Shown: positions 22,930 to 35,744, counted from the first letter of the stretch. The stretch is 64,000 nt of DNA from Megalonaias nervosa (GCA_016617855.1 JAECUM010000792.1:124001-188000), one strand, 5' to 3'. Notes: generated by a model not told the origin, from the letters alone. Made by a program: numbers and translations.

Positions 22930-24225
22930 GGGAAAATAAAAATGAATATATGTACATATATCTACATGTCATGAATCATGGTTTAATTATGCACAAAATT
23001 ACTTGCACATAATTGATAATCAAAGACATTTATGAATCACATGATCTAAAGTAGTACTTAGACCGAATGTGCTATTTGGTACCAAATCACGCACGAATCA
23101 TATTTAATTGACTAGTCCTTCAATAAAATTAAACAACCAAACAGCCAAACTTTCAGCTACATTAGTGAAAATTATTATTTCATCAACTATGATGTAAGAC
23201 CGGAACGTCATAATTTAAAATGAATCAGCAAATATTACTTATGAAAAGATTATAGCAGCAAAAATACCTCTTATATGATATAAATTTCTAATAAAAATAG
23301 TTTTAAATCCCTCAATATTTTATCAGGCTTTTGGATACAGTATTTTCTAAAACTTGATGAACATTCACAACATTTGCTTGGCCATTCCATCAATAATAAA
23401 AATGGTGGGTAGGTTCTTACATGTAAATACGTGTATACATCTGCCCTACCCAGTATAGTGCAGCCTCAATTCAAAACAACTACGACTAGTATTGCCTCTA
23501 GCTGCAAGTTAAAAAGATGCAATAACTCTTAAAAAATCAGGAAAGAAACTATGGCATGAACTAATGATTACTGAAATCCACGAGTAATTTGAAAACTAAT
23601 TGCAATCAAACGATTGTGTCATACAGTACATTCATTTCTGAATTAAAAAGAGCAACAACTCTTACAAATATTGTGCGAGTACAACGATTAACCGATACGC
23701 ACGTGTTCAGATAATGGCCATTTGTAGCTGTTATAGTTGATCATGGGCCTTAGCTTAGTCAATAATAGCCCTCAAAACAAATGCTAATCCACCCAATGAA
23801 CTAGAACTATTACAAATGTAAAAAATTCATTCATTTGCAGTTTAACATCTGGTGATCTTGACCGTTGACACACTGATCATAGGGAACTGCCAATTCCTTA
23901 AACTTAATGCAACTATACAGTTGCTAAAATATGGGTGCAGAAAGCTTGAGAAGACATTAAGATATGACGTGGAACCTCAAATGATAATTTGGCTCATGTA
24001 TTTGATAACTGGGGGATTCTCATAATATGATATACTAAGCAGAATCAGTCAAATTGTGAGATATTGACAATCATGATCCTTTCTAACGATCATGAAGAAA
24101 CACCTTTATTCCCCTACATACATGCCATGTGAAAAATATTTTGTATGTCTCGTGTTCTATGCACTTCTGAATATATTTGAGCATTCAGAAAACATTTGAC
24201 CAATTACTTCTGATAATCATTCTCA
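22930..24225. other. Intron stretch, nothing recognised
   Basis: Part of the E6-E5 intron. No domains, tandem arrays or clear element ends were seen on either strand. Confidence 0.45.
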
Positions 24226-24230
24226 TTCTC

Positions 24231-24305
<75 letters not shown>

Positions 24306-24366
24306 TAATGTATTTATGTATGTATGCATGTATGTATGTATGTATGTATATATGTATGTATGTATC
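24231..24366. repeat. Compound microsatellite (GT)n(AT)n(GTAT)n
   Basis: Alternating gt, then about 30 at units, then gtat units. Both strands give long Tyr/Ile/Cys open frames that are artefacts. Confidence 0.95.
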
Positions 24367-24904
24367 AAAGAGATCAAGTACCATTTGTACAGTCTCTAAA
24401 AATACTGTCTCCAATCTAAACTTAAAGTTTTCCTTAGTTGGACCTAATTAGTTGTGTTTGACTGTGTTTGTGTTTTAGTGTGAATCGACGACCCATAGGA
24501 AGCTACTGGCAAGCTTTCTTGCATGCCTATATTTAACTATCAAACCTGTAGTTCGTACTTGTGCAGCGATTAAAAACAGACAAGTTGATTTTACAAGATT
24601 ATGTCAATCTACGCATCCAACTCCAAGTCAGAAAGGGCAATAACTCTAAAAACTAGATTTTTGTTTGTAAAGTACATCTAAACCGCTACAAACATTGCAG
24701 ATCCCAAAATTTCAAAAACATGACAATTTTTATAATTCTTATAATAGCACAAACCAAGTGAATTATTTTATGCAAACAAGGTTTCTGTCCTAGTCCAAAG
24801 AGGTTCATAATGAATGAAAAAAGATTGAAAAGTTCCTATAAAGACATGAAAATGAAAAGAAATGTCTACATATAATTATAAAGTGTGTACAAGTTCTAAA
24901 CAAC

Positions 24905-25733
24905 TAATATATAGCAAAAGTATTCTCTGTGTGTATGGGTTTATTATTAGGAACATTAATAATAGAAGTAAACATTTTCTTTTGGGTCTTAATCTAGGTT
25001 CTTGAGATTCCTTTATAAATGTACCAGACCTGCCTGATATATTTCACATCCAATAACACAATTTTAGTAACATACCTTCTAATTATAACAAAGATTTTAT
25101 TTTGCAAACATTAAGGCGTTTCAAAAAGGTTTTTCCATTAGGTAATTGTTTTGTTTAGACAATGATATTAGTGATCTGAGGTCAATTAGAGCACTATTCG
25201 ATCTTGTCAATGAGAAAATTGTTCGTTTGTATTTTAAGATCTTAGTAAAATCAGTTGTAGTATTGCCGTGTCCATAAATTCATTTGGGCTTTACTTTATT
25301 TATTCAAATTATTTAATTCAAGTGATTCTTCTCTGGAAATACATAGTACTCTCCAAAAATAACATTCTTGGAAATAGAAACTTGAATTTATGCTGAAATT
25401 TCAAATCAGGATAAACTCTTGAATTGTATTATAGTCAAACAGCAAAAGACTGTTGGAACATAACACGACGTGGGACACCCCAGGCACATCAACACTTTTA
25501 GCGTTGGATTTAATTTGTATTTACACTAAATTGTATTCTGAACTTTAATTAGTTGGAGTTGTTCTGTAATTCTATGATTATTTCGGATTTAATTCGTAAT
25601 ACTGAAAGTTCCTTTTTTTACATTTTCACTTTGTGTTCTAGGGAAATATATTACTTGTTGTATTTTAAAAAGCTTGTTGCTTTTCACTCTTTTCTATTAC
25701 TTATTTTAAAAACGTATAGTTCTATGGTACTAA
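24905..25733 (+). mobile_element. LTR of a second Gmr1-like subfamily, solo or truncated
   Basis: It matches the reverse complement of the LTRs at 42314-43536 and 47554-48502. Shared landmarks are tgtatgggtttattatt, taatagaagtaaa, ttgggtct, ccattaggtaatt, tctagggaaatat and aagcttgttgctt. The left edge is not sharply defined, and no target duplication was found. It lies in the E6-E5 intron, antisense to the gene. Confidence 0.65.
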
Positions 25734-27789
25734 AACAGTGGTGGACAAACACACAGACACACTTTACACTTACCAAGGTATGGACAGACAGCAGTCAAAC
25801 AAGTTGCTTTCTACTATCGCAGTTGAGGCAAACAAATTACAGGGTAAAGTTATTAATCTATACGGACATTATCAGATGATGACCATGATATGTACAAAGT
25901 TTTGAAAGAGCTGCCAATAACAATTGTGTGAACATAGCTGTCTATCCCTATAAACGTCTTCAGATAATGGTTCTCGTTTAATACACAAATTTTATGGCAC
26001 TTTGATATTTACAATGTAAGACTGTTTGAATTTCTGGAGAAAATATGAATTTTTATTAAATTAGTTCTTTCACGGTTTCTACATTTGTTGTGTCTTTATC
26101 AATACATGATGGCACATCAGCATTATATTTCAAGTATAATGATATCTTTTGGCTGAGATGCTTTCTTTCAAATGTGGTTAAATTCTTTTCAGCTTTCAGT
26201 TTAGGTAAAATTGCGTAAATGTTACTTACCTTTAGCCACAGCGGCCATATTAAACGGCAAATCAACATCATTTGTACAAAATTAAATCACTCATGTCTGA
26301 ATGTTAAATCTGATCAGATTCTGTTCAGCAATGTTTGAGAAGGAGTCAGTTAAAGTATCATCTGTTTGTCTACATATAGAAATGGCAACCACATCTTTTT
26401 GGTGATTGGCATCAATTATATCATTGTCAAAACTCCAGGATCTTTCCTCTATAAACTGATACAATTCTGTTTAGGAGTTGTTTGATGACTTCATTATTGA
26501 TTTGATATTCCTGGACTTAGTAACGTTGGGTAATTGTAGACTATCGCAGATGTTTGTTAATTTAGTAATAGCTGATATACTTAATTGCTGATTATCATGA
26601 TTTATCCAAAATGAAAACAGTTACATTTTGCCCAACTCCTTGCTGTTAAAAAATAGTCAAAGTCCATTGATGGTTTTGAGAAATCATTGAAAGTTTTCCT
26701 ATTTTAGTTAATGGCAGCCATGTAATGGGTATAATTTGTGCAAAATTAAAAGCCCTATATGGCGTCATGTTTTCTGTTAAAGCTGGTCCATTTCTGTATT
26801 TTGCTTTTTAGAAGACATTATTTCAACATTTAAAAGTAAGGCAGCAGGATTTCTTGTCAATGTGACGAAATTCTTTTCAGCGCATTGTATGGAAACATTG
26901 TTTGTTATGTTGTTTGTAATTTTTAGTAACCATGACTATATTTGACATCAGATCAGCAAAATAAAATACGCCATAATCCTTTTTTGTAAAATTTGGTCAT
27001 ATGTATGTATGTATGTATGTACGAACGTATGTATGTATATGTGTATGCATAAAGTGTAACAATACATTTATGGTTATATATGTGTCAACTAAACTTTAAA
27101 TTCCAAAAACTTGTAAAGTGGTACAAAACTACAAAACCTTTAAGAAGATAAACTCTTCAAAGTAAACATAAACATATAAACCTATAAGATTCAAGCAATT
27201 GTTTTAAAATGCTGTCTACTTTTAGTAAAACCAGCAATATTTGATGGCAACTGTGTTATTTATTTTGGTGTAAACTTTAAAGCTTCTAATACCGGAACCT
27301 TTTCTTTCAAACTTAAATACTTAATCATGCCAACCTATTTGATGGTGGAGTTGGTACAATATTTTGTACAAAATTTGAAAGCCCTTCATGGCAGAATGTT
27401 TGCTACAAAGTTTGGTGGATATGCACATCTTTAGATAATTACCACTGGGTAAGGACATATTTTTGGGAGCATAGTCATTTACCAATATATACAGCTTCAG
27501 GAAATATTGACCACGTTTCAGGGTAATCCATGGAAACACTGGGACTAATTGTCTTCACTAGATTGCGTGACAGATGGAAGGATGGACAAATGGATGCATA
27601 GAAGAGATTATATCTTACTTATAAATTTCTGCTTCTATACAGCCGTGTGTATAATATGAAATCAAAATATCGCTAAATAGTTCGCCTTTAATTTTCACAG
27701 TTTATATACAAACAGAAAACAAATTAAACTGAAATTATGTAAGAAATTTGTTCACCTTAAAATCCCACATCTCACTTCAATAATTCTAT

Positions 27790-28025
27790 TGTATAGTTTC
27801 AATCTCAACTAACCGTGAGGCAAGCTAATGATGGAAATGAGTCTATTGTACAGTTACACTCATAAAGGTCAGACTAGCTAATGGTTGGGATGATTCTATT
27901 ATACAGTTTCACTCACAACAAACGGTTGGACAAGCTATGGATAGAGCTGAATCTAATGTACTGTTTCAGTTATAACTAATGGTGAGAATAGCTAATTTCT
28001 GAGGTGAGTCTAATGAACAGTTTCA
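27790..28025. repeat. Diverged tandem repeat, about 59 bp, four copies
   Basis: Each unit contains tctattgtacagtttca-like, an ac/at-rich middle and gctaatg-like phrases. Divergence is high. Confidence 0.55.
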
Positions 28026-28179
28026 AAAAAGAAATAATGGTCAGACACGCCGACAACAGCGGGAAACCATCAATGAGTAATGTAGATGAAAGAGCAAGTC
28101 TGTAAATCATAATGATTGGTCAATGTATTCATCTCTTTGATGATCATTGTCATATATGTCAAAGTAGACATAAATAAAA

Positions 28180-29400
28180 TAATTTTTGTGAAGATCTCTC
28201 CATGCTAATATGACCATCCATTAAGGATGAGTAGCAATAACAGGTTTATCAAGATCACGATGACCATTACAGCCATATTTGTTATAAGATTGGCAATATG
28301 TACATTTAGGACCAACTAGGTATTACAAGAAATCCTCTAGTGCAGACCATATTTAATGTGACCATCAATTTTGGAGCAGCAATAGTACGATTTCAAAATG
28401 GCTGCCATGGTGGACATATAAGATGTCAGTTCAGCATCATTTTAGTTTTGGACCTACAAAATACTATGGGAATTCTTCTTGCGAAAAACGGCATGTCCAT
28501 ATAATATCTCCTTTAGGAGGAGTAGCATGAACAAAACGGTTCGGGACTGCTGCCAAATATGAGATCCGATTGGGTTTCTTTAGGACCAGTAATACATATA
28601 AAAGCTATTGGCGAAAACTGCTGATCTGAAATTACATCTTGGAGAATTAGCGATATGATTTTCCATCTGGCTTTTTAAGAGACACATTAAATATTAGATC
28701 AACACCACTTCGTTCCAAACCAACTGAATGTCATAAGACGTGCTTTATTGAAACCTTTATGCTAACATGACAATCCATTCAGGTGGAAATGCAATAACAA
28801 TATCTTCAAGATGGAATCCCTCGCGGCCATAATGGATATTGCACCATTTCATTTAAGACCAATGTCATCTAGTAAACATACTTAATCTATGTCATTCTTT
28901 CCAGGAACGGAAGCCATGCAATTATTTCAAGATGGCTGTAATAGTTGCCTTATTGGACATTGGATTGGGACTATTTATATTTGCAACCACCCAGACATCA
29001 TCAAAATCCTCTGCTCGAAACACCATGTTGATATAACTTTCTGTTTAGGAGGACTGTTGATAACAGGATTATAAAGAGGGCTGCATCGGAAGCTATAAAG
29101 AACATTAAATCAGTATCGTTTTCCTTTCGATCAAACAAAACATCATAAAAATATTTTAGTGAAGACCCCATTGTGATATAACTCTCCATTCAGGAAGAGT
29201 AATGATCAGTTGTTTCAATATGGCCACTGTTTTGGTCATATATGATGTTGCATCAGTATTATTTTCATTTTGGGATTAACTAGACCTTGGGGTGAAAGTG
29301 TTTATAAAGTTTTATGGTAATCCTCTAAGTAGATTTGTTGTAGTAACGATAACAAAGCTGTACTAACAGATAGAAAACGTACATAAGGCCATCCATCAAG
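28180..29400. repeat. Satellite family of about 145-bp units, first array
   Basis: Diverged units share phrases like aagatggctgccatggtgga, catattggat, agcatcattttcatttagga, ccaactagacatcat and tccattcaggagg. The same family forms a second array at 50480-51480, more than 20 kb away. Open frames are sporadic and not conserved between units. Confidence 0.75.
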
Positions 29401-30403
29401 CTCTTTGGGTCTTTGACGGTAGAGCTAAAACTCATCAAAGTCCAGTTAGTTGGCTTCACACAATTTTGCCACTTATTGCATCTAACTGAAAATAATTTCA
29501 AACAAATAGCTTCCACAATTTGTGGTCAACAAGAAAATCTGATGAGGGTGACCATATATGTAATAAGTTTCGGAACAGTCCATTGAAACCTGCAAGCGTA
29601 GTTCTCACAAGTGTCTGTCATATATTGCATCCTGCTATATGTGAAAAAGAACAATAATGTATAAAAAGACATGGAGACGAGTTATTTGTCATTATGCGCA
29701 ATTTCATATTACTGCCAAAATAAGTACCAAGTTTCTCAGTGATGTATCCAAAGAAGAAACAAGCTGCGTTCACAGGATTATGTCATCCATCGCTTAAAGT
29801 TGCAAGACAAACAGACATTGCATAGGTAACAGTGTTTTTCATCTTCTAATTGCGATTATAATATGGACAAATAACATTGCAAAATACACTGAAACTAATT
29901 GTGTTACAAGATTCCATCTTATGCTACACTCAGCTCTAAGTCATATGTGGCATTAACTCTAATAAAAACTATAAAAGCAATGTGATTTACAGGCATGAAG
30001 ATGCTAAATGAAGACCACAATATGTATCAATTTGAAAGGGATCTAACAAAAAGCTGCGAGCCTGGTTACAGTCAAAAAGATTCAATCGGTTATACACAAC
30101 AAAACAGCACCACGACACAAAGGGAAATAACTGTTACATACGTTGTGAGAATGTATTGATTTATTCTGATAATGAACAAACTATATACTAAATATGATCC
30201 AAAGAAAACTGTGAAGCTAATTGCTATAAAAACCAAGTCGAACAGTACTTTCAGTTGCTTGAGAAAAAGGGAATTAACTCTTGCAAAATTACAGGAGCAT
30301 TGTGATTAAAATATATTTGTATTTTCTGGTGATGGGCATCCGAACTGGAATTATGGAGGTCGGGGTATAATGAGTGTATCCCATAAGATTATATAGTACT
30401 TAC

Positions 30404-30487
30404 TATGAAGAGTTTTAATGGCCACAAGGATGCTCACTTTATCACCAGGCAGAGTTATGTATCCTTTCAAGACACAGCCAAAATGAC
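30404..30487 (-). CDS. Exon E5: kinase N-lobe, glycine loop and VAIK lysine
   Basis: An 84-bp exon, phase 1 on both sides, acceptor ttgtttcag and donor CATA|gtaagt. With the last base of E4 it completes GKGHFG, the nucleotide-binding loop, then runs through CVLKGYI and ends in LVAIKTLH. The Lys of VAIK is the ATP-anchoring lysine (residue 285 of the reconstructed fragment). GHFGCV is characteristic of MET and RON. Immediately 5' on the coding strand lies a CATA microsatellite whose last units abut the acceptor region, so the polypyrimidine tract is only attgtttcag. This looks short but usable. Confidence 0.92.
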
Positions 30488-30489
30488 CT

Positions 30490-30575
30490 GAAACAATGAA
30501 TACATACATACATACATACATATATACATACATACATACATACATACATACATACATACATGTATACATACATTC
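30490..30575. repeat. CATA microsatellite beside the E5 acceptor
   Basis: About 18 units of cata with two interruptions, starting about 18 bases upstream (coding sense) of E5. In the coding sense it reads tatg repeated and displaces the usual pyrimidine-rich and branch-site region. Confidence 0.93.
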
Positions 30576-31024
30576 ATACAAAAATGCATACCTGCTCTCT
30601 TTTAGCCTGGTTTGAAACGATGAATTGTGTTGAATCAGGAGAAGAAAGAAGCCAAAAAAAAAAAATAGAGCAGGCATTTTGTTGTTTTTGTTTTTTTGAT
30701 AGTGGAAGACTCCTCTGAGTCACTGTATCTTTAGATGCTACACTTACATGGAATTTAAGCTGATGTGAAAAAGTAAATAACTTACATCTTACTGAGAGGG
30801 TAAAACTGGATGAAACTAGAAAAAAAATATGACGTACGGAGAAATACCCCATTTTGTCATCTGTCTCTCCTTTTAATCTCTAAATTCAGTCAAAACTTTA
30901 TCTTCTGCACATGTTCCTCGTCAATTTCAAGAAAACTGTTATTACAGCAAGTGAGTATATGAAAACTGTTTGACCCCTTTGTGTACAATAAGGGTGAATT
31001 GTAAGATATCTGCAACTGCAATAT

Positions 31025-31380
31025 TTGTGAGGAGGAACTATTATAAAAGTGACATTTGATACTCTTTGTCTGTGAGGATGCACTATTATAAAACTGGCAT
31101 TTGATACTCTGTCTGTGAGGAAGCACTATTATAAAACTGACATTTGATACTCTTTGTATGTGAGGAAGCACTATTATAAAACTGACATTTGATACTCTTT
31201 GTATGTGAGGAAGCACTATTATAAAACATTATTATAAAACTGACATTTGATACTCTTTGTATGTGAGGAAGCACTATTATAAAACTGACATTTGACACTC
31301 TTTGTATGTGAGGAAGTACTATTATAAAACTGACATTTGATACTCTTTTTCTGTGAGGAAGCACTATTATAAAACTGATA
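31025..31380. repeat. 45-bp minisatellite, about eight copies
   Basis: Units read gaggaagcactattataaaa then ctgacatttgatactctttg and tatgt, nearly identical. A partial 15-bp unit is inserted near 31215. The repeat is three times 15, so the minus strand reads as a 15-residue repeated peptide in more than one frame; this is an artefact. Confidence 0.95.
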
Positions 31381-31918
31381 TCTCTGTCTCTCGGCATGGC
31401 TGTTCACATTTGGAAGAACAAGCTGCATATTATTTTCGTAAAAATAAACCAGAACCCAATTATAAAAAGTTTTAAATTATATAACATTAAGATCTCTTAT
31501 ACAGCTGTCAGCAAACCCTATAGAGTTATCAATTCTGGCTAAAGCTGGTAGTTAGTACGGCAATATTAAGTACTGTATCTTAAATCTAGAGAAAGTTCAG
31601 TAACAGCAATTAATTTTTAATCTTTTGCAGCATAACTGATGAAGTGGACAACGAAAATTGGACAGTGGCCATCTTATATATCAATGTCGAGACTGGGCAG
31701 ACACAAATATATGAAGAAAAACGTTACGAAGTTGGGTTGAGATTTTCACTTGTAAAAGTCTTTATGGCAAATCTCAAATTTGAAGCGGTATTTGAGCAAA
31801 ATCTGAAAAATGAGTTTCATTATGAGTTTGAGAATGTTTTATAAAGTGTGTCCAGGCCTGGACCTCACAGAACTCATGGAGATTGAGTTAAAGATATTGT
31901 TTTAGCCAATCATAAATT

Positions 31919-32139
31919 TTGTTGTTGTTGTTGTTGTTGTTGTTACAGGGTTTAACGCCATTTTTCAGCACAAGATAGGCTATACATGGCGGCCAGTATT
32001 AATGGTGGAGGAAGAACCCGGGAGAACCCGAAAAGAACCACCGACCCACGAGAAGCTACCGGCAAGCTTTCTCACATAACCACATTGGCCGAGCCCGAGA
32101 CTCGAACCCACGCAGACAGAGGTGAGATGGCAGTGATCC
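31919..32139 (-). mobile_element. tRNA-derived SINE, 5' truncated
   Basis: Same family as the SINE at 42403-42648: shared phrases are ttcagcacaagataggctat, acatggcggccagta, accgacccacgagaagct and gactcgaacccacgcag (box B on the minus strand). The tail is a run of aac units in the minus sense. The copy stops before box A, so it is 5' truncated and probably silent. It sits between E5 and E4. Confidence 0.85.
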
Positions 32140-32355
32140 GTAAATATTAAAGTACATTTCTGACTGGACGATGGTGCAAATTTATGCTCAGAGTTTTTTC
32201 ATCTCCTGACCCGAATCTTAATGTGCAGTTTCATTTTGTTATGACATCAATTGAGAGAGCACATGTCTAGACAAGATCTTTCTACTACCAGAAAAGTGCT
32301 CTCTCTCGAAGGGCTTAACCATATTTATATAAATATAGTAATATTCAGCACAAAC

Positions 32356-32478
32356 CTTTTCCGATAATATCTCCAAGACGCATCCGATTTCTGTTAATAA
32401 TCAATTTGGCATCTTTCAATACACTAAGTGTGCTCTTGTCAATAACTGGCCCACTTGCCCCACTGCCAACAGCATTTT
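32356..32478 (-). CDS. Exon E4: juxtamembrane linker and start of kinase glycine loop
   Basis: A 123-bp exon with acceptor tttcatag and donor GGAAAAG|gtttgt; phase 1 on both sides, so the last base of E3 completes a Glu codon. It encodes a Gly/Ser-rich start (NAVGSGASGP), then a linker with STLSVLKDAKLIINRNRM and finally RLGDIIGKG, the first half of the glycine-rich ATP-binding loop. No tyrosine occurs in E4 or in the cytoplasmic part of E3. The linker between membrane and kinase is therefore about 65 residues, much shorter than in vertebrate MET, and lacks the DYR motif that recruits the ubiquitin ligase Cbl there. A phase-1 symmetrical exon in the 3.5-kb intron before it could have been missed. 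Confidence 0.85.
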
Positions 32479-32639
32479 CTATGAAAGAAAAGCACGATTG
32501 TAAATTCTTTCAAAGAGGGAAAATTCTAAATTTATGCACCACTACTGAATAACTGTTATGAATATTACCTACAAAAATTTCGTAAAGGGGGCAAAAAGCC
32601 CAGAAATGGAATTTATTGATCTAAAATTTACATTGCATT

Positions 32640-33020
32640 CTCACCTATACATACTGCTAACTTTATTATACTTCTTTACCAGTCAACATTGTATATCAAC
32701 AGTGTCCCCTCACCTGTAAATAATGGTAACCTCGTATTACTACTATCCCCCAACCAACATGTGTATATCAATATACAGTGTCCCCTCACCTGTAAATACT
32801 GGTAACCATACCCACAGTATACTGCTATTCCCCAAAGAACATGAGTATCTCAGTCTACAGTGTCCTCTCACCTATACGTACAGGTAACTTCATTATACTG
32901 CTATCCCCTAACGACATGGATATGCTCAATTTAATTCTTTTAATCAGTTCATATGAGAACATGGCTATGGCCATATATAGTATCCTCTCACCGACAAATA
33001 TTGGTTACAATATAGGCATG
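32640..33020. repeat. Diverged tandem repeat of about 80 bp, four to five copies
   Basis: Units contain tacagtgtcccctcacctgt, aaatactggtaac, and tatactgctatccccc in this order. Divergence rises toward 33000. Confidence 0.8.
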
Positions 33021-33059
33021 CTCTCTAGTCATTGACAAAAGTTGGGATGTATAGCTAAT

Positions 33060-35190
33060 GTTGTTTCGTGGAAATCATTATTTTCCTTCCGCCATTGACA
33101 ATGACGTTTGACACTGAGACCAATGGTCATGCCATCGATAGACGTTGCTTGAGATATATCATGTAGAACTAATGTTATTTCATATAATCTAACTTACTCT
33201 TTCAGTTGCAGTGTAACAGACCTTTCGAAAATTTTACGCTCAAAACAATAGGGTTCTTATTTCCACCAAGCTCAAGAAAATCACAAGGTGTAATAACACA
33301 AGTTATGAATCAGATAACATTTTTCTTGCTTTAGTCAGTTACCTTGATCTCTTGCAACCTATATCAAATGGGTTCTTTCTTATTCTAAGTGGATGCTATG
33401 TACAAATGCTCTTAGCTGTGGAGCACACAAGTTATTGTGGAAAAATATTTTCCTTCTTTCAGTTAACGTGACTTTGACCTTTGCGATTTTGAGCAGAAAA
33501 TAGAAAGGTTATTTCTTATTCCAAATAGAAACCATATACAGGTGTGGTAACTGTTAATTTGGAAGCCTGAGGTGTTTGTGTGGAAACTAAATTAGTATCA
33601 GATGGACATATGGATGGACGGACAAAATCATAAAATAGCGTAACATAACATAACATAATAAAACATAACATAAAAACATAACATAAAATAACATAACATG
33701 ACATAACATAAGATAAAATAAGAGCAGCATTAAACGTATGAGTGGAAACAACAAAAAACTGTTATATCTCTCAAACGTCTTGGTCTTAGCAACATTTAGA
33801 TCAATTTGTAGCTTATCTGCAATGTTCCTGCATCATAGGCAAGATTCTCAGTATTGTATATAGTGTATAAGATTTTTGTACAAATGAATATATGTGGCAG
33901 TAAAAGCTAGCAAAATGCTGTTGTTTATCTGAAAGTTTTCATGTATTTTGTGAATAAGAAAGTTAGTCACAATGCAGTAGAACTTGTTTGAAATAATTGA
34001 AATTAATACAATTTATGGATTTCATGATAAATTAAAGTACAGCATATCACACCAATGAAGGAAAACTAGAATGCTGAAAGAATGCTAACACAACACAGAA
34101 AGAATTCAAATGTAATGATGAATGCAATTTAAAGGAAACTGATTACACATGAAAGAAAAAAAACACTGAACAATAAATGACACACAAAAGCAGTATAACA
34201 TGATAATGCAGTTTATGTATGATTTTTTATTTTGGCCTGCCGCTAAATTTCGTTTGCTTAAAACCATTGGAGATTATAATATGTGATTATAATCTGTATT
34301 CTAAGCACATACAAACAATTGGTTACTACTTAAAATCTTTGACTTTGTATCAGCATCCATGTTGCCATCACCAGGTGCTGTGTCTATAAAAACTTCTTTC
34401 TGATAAAAAATGAAATTAGACATAAAACTGGTGAGAAATTTTCCACAAAAATATTTTTTCATTTATTGTAGTTGCAGTTATATTTGTATTGATCATACAT
34501 TCAATGCTGTCTTTTAAATTTTATTCAATTTCTATTTTACTTACGGACACCTTAAACTAAACATGATATGAAAGCAATAGTTTGTTTACATTAAGACAGG
34601 CAAATATGGAAATCCAGGCTTGGGTAAATGCGTTTGAAAGAAACTAAAAGGAATCAATGAATGGAAGCGAATAATGCAAATAATCAAGGTGAGAGCTGAA
34701 ATGCAAACATGAATGGAATGCAGATGAAATGCGGAATTGGTAAAATTACACATTACAGGGTCTGTATCAGCCTCTTCATTAATAACACAATTTCTTTTAT
34801 TAGGCAACCTTGAGCATGGATCTCATTTCAGGGAGTGCTACTAAAAGTAAATGTGTCATAGACTACATTATACAATAATCTCACTCCAAGGTGGTATGCT
34901 TCATATCTTTTATAGGCAATGCTATATTGAGAAAGTTCATAATTACGTAAAATTGATGGAGGATATAATCATGTACTTCATAATAAGGTGTTCCGTCTAT
35001 AACACCATTTACCTCATGGATCCCATGGACATTGTGTTCGGGTGTACACTATTACCTACTTCACTATAAAGCTGTCCTACTATCAGTCATTATACTTTAA
35101 TGCAAGATAGAAATATCAATATACGTATACACTAAAACCCAGTTAAAACTGATACTTTTGTTTCCATCCTTGTCATAGTTATATGAGGAA
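33060..35190. other. Intron stretch E4-E3, no gene recognised
   Basis: Holds an acata-type microsatellite at about 33637-33720 and otherwise AT-rich DNA. Two short open patches on the minus strand (34360-34440 and 34740-34810) contain acidic phrases but do not fit the splice phase of the receptor. Confidence 0.5.
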
Positions 35191-35205
35191 TGGGAATAAG
35201 TGAAT

Positions 35206-35534
35206 GTGATGTGATGTGATGTGATTTGGATTTTTAACGTAGCTTTTAACAATATTTCAGTCATATCGCTACGATGTATGCAGTGTGGCAGTTTATAGTG
35301 ATGTCTAGCACTGGGGCATCATGCCGCAGACATGTAGCATGATGTCCCACCCAGTCACATTATCCTGACACCAGGCCGACCAGTCCTAACACTAACCTCT
35401 TAATGCTGAGCGCCAAGCGAAGCAGCTGTTAGTACCATTTTGTAAGTCATTGGTATGACTCGACCGGGGATCGAACCCACGACCTCCCGCACTGGAGGCG
35501 GAAGCTCTAACCACCAGGCCACCGGAGCGGTGAC
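35206..35534 (-). mobile_element. Full-length tRNA-derived SINE with 12-bp target duplication
   Basis: Flanked by identical gaataagtgaat at 35194-35205 and 35535-35546. In the minus sense it starts with a tRNA-like head: box A within ggtggcctggtggttagagc and box B within gtgggttcgatccccgg. A body of about 200 bases follows, then gaaatattgttaaaagct and a tail of atcac units. That is a complete SINE of a different family from the one at 42403. It lies about 400 bases from E3 in the same orientation as the gene. Confidence 0.92.
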
Positions 35535-35744
35535 GAATAAGTGAATCACTTCAAAGACTTAGTTTGCAAACATTATCCAAGATACCGAGGGTTTCTCACC
35601 ATTCCAGCCTGATTTCCAGCTTCATATTATATATCAATGAATGAATAGCATGGATTAATAAGGCTTCACCAGATATAAAGTATGAAATACCTGGATTAGC
35701 AAGGCTTCACTATAAATAACAGTATGACAACGCAATTTGTAAAT

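Noticed and set aside
24223..24451. Tyr/Ile/Cys-rich peptides
   Set aside because: Translation of a GT/AT/GTAT microsatellite.
31025..31397. Repetitive secreted or structural protein on the minus strand
   Set aside because: Open frames exist in more than one frame only because the 45-bp unit lacks stops; no start context, splice sites or signal peptide is associated.
34360..34810. Two additional juxtamembrane exons
   Set aside because: The phase-1 exit of E3 leads to a stop in the first and to a wrong exit phase in the second, while E3 to E4 joins cleanly.
35206..35534. A functional tRNA gene
   Set aside because: Only the box A and box B halves are tRNA-like; the acceptor and anticodon stems do not fold, and SINE body, tail and target duplication are present.
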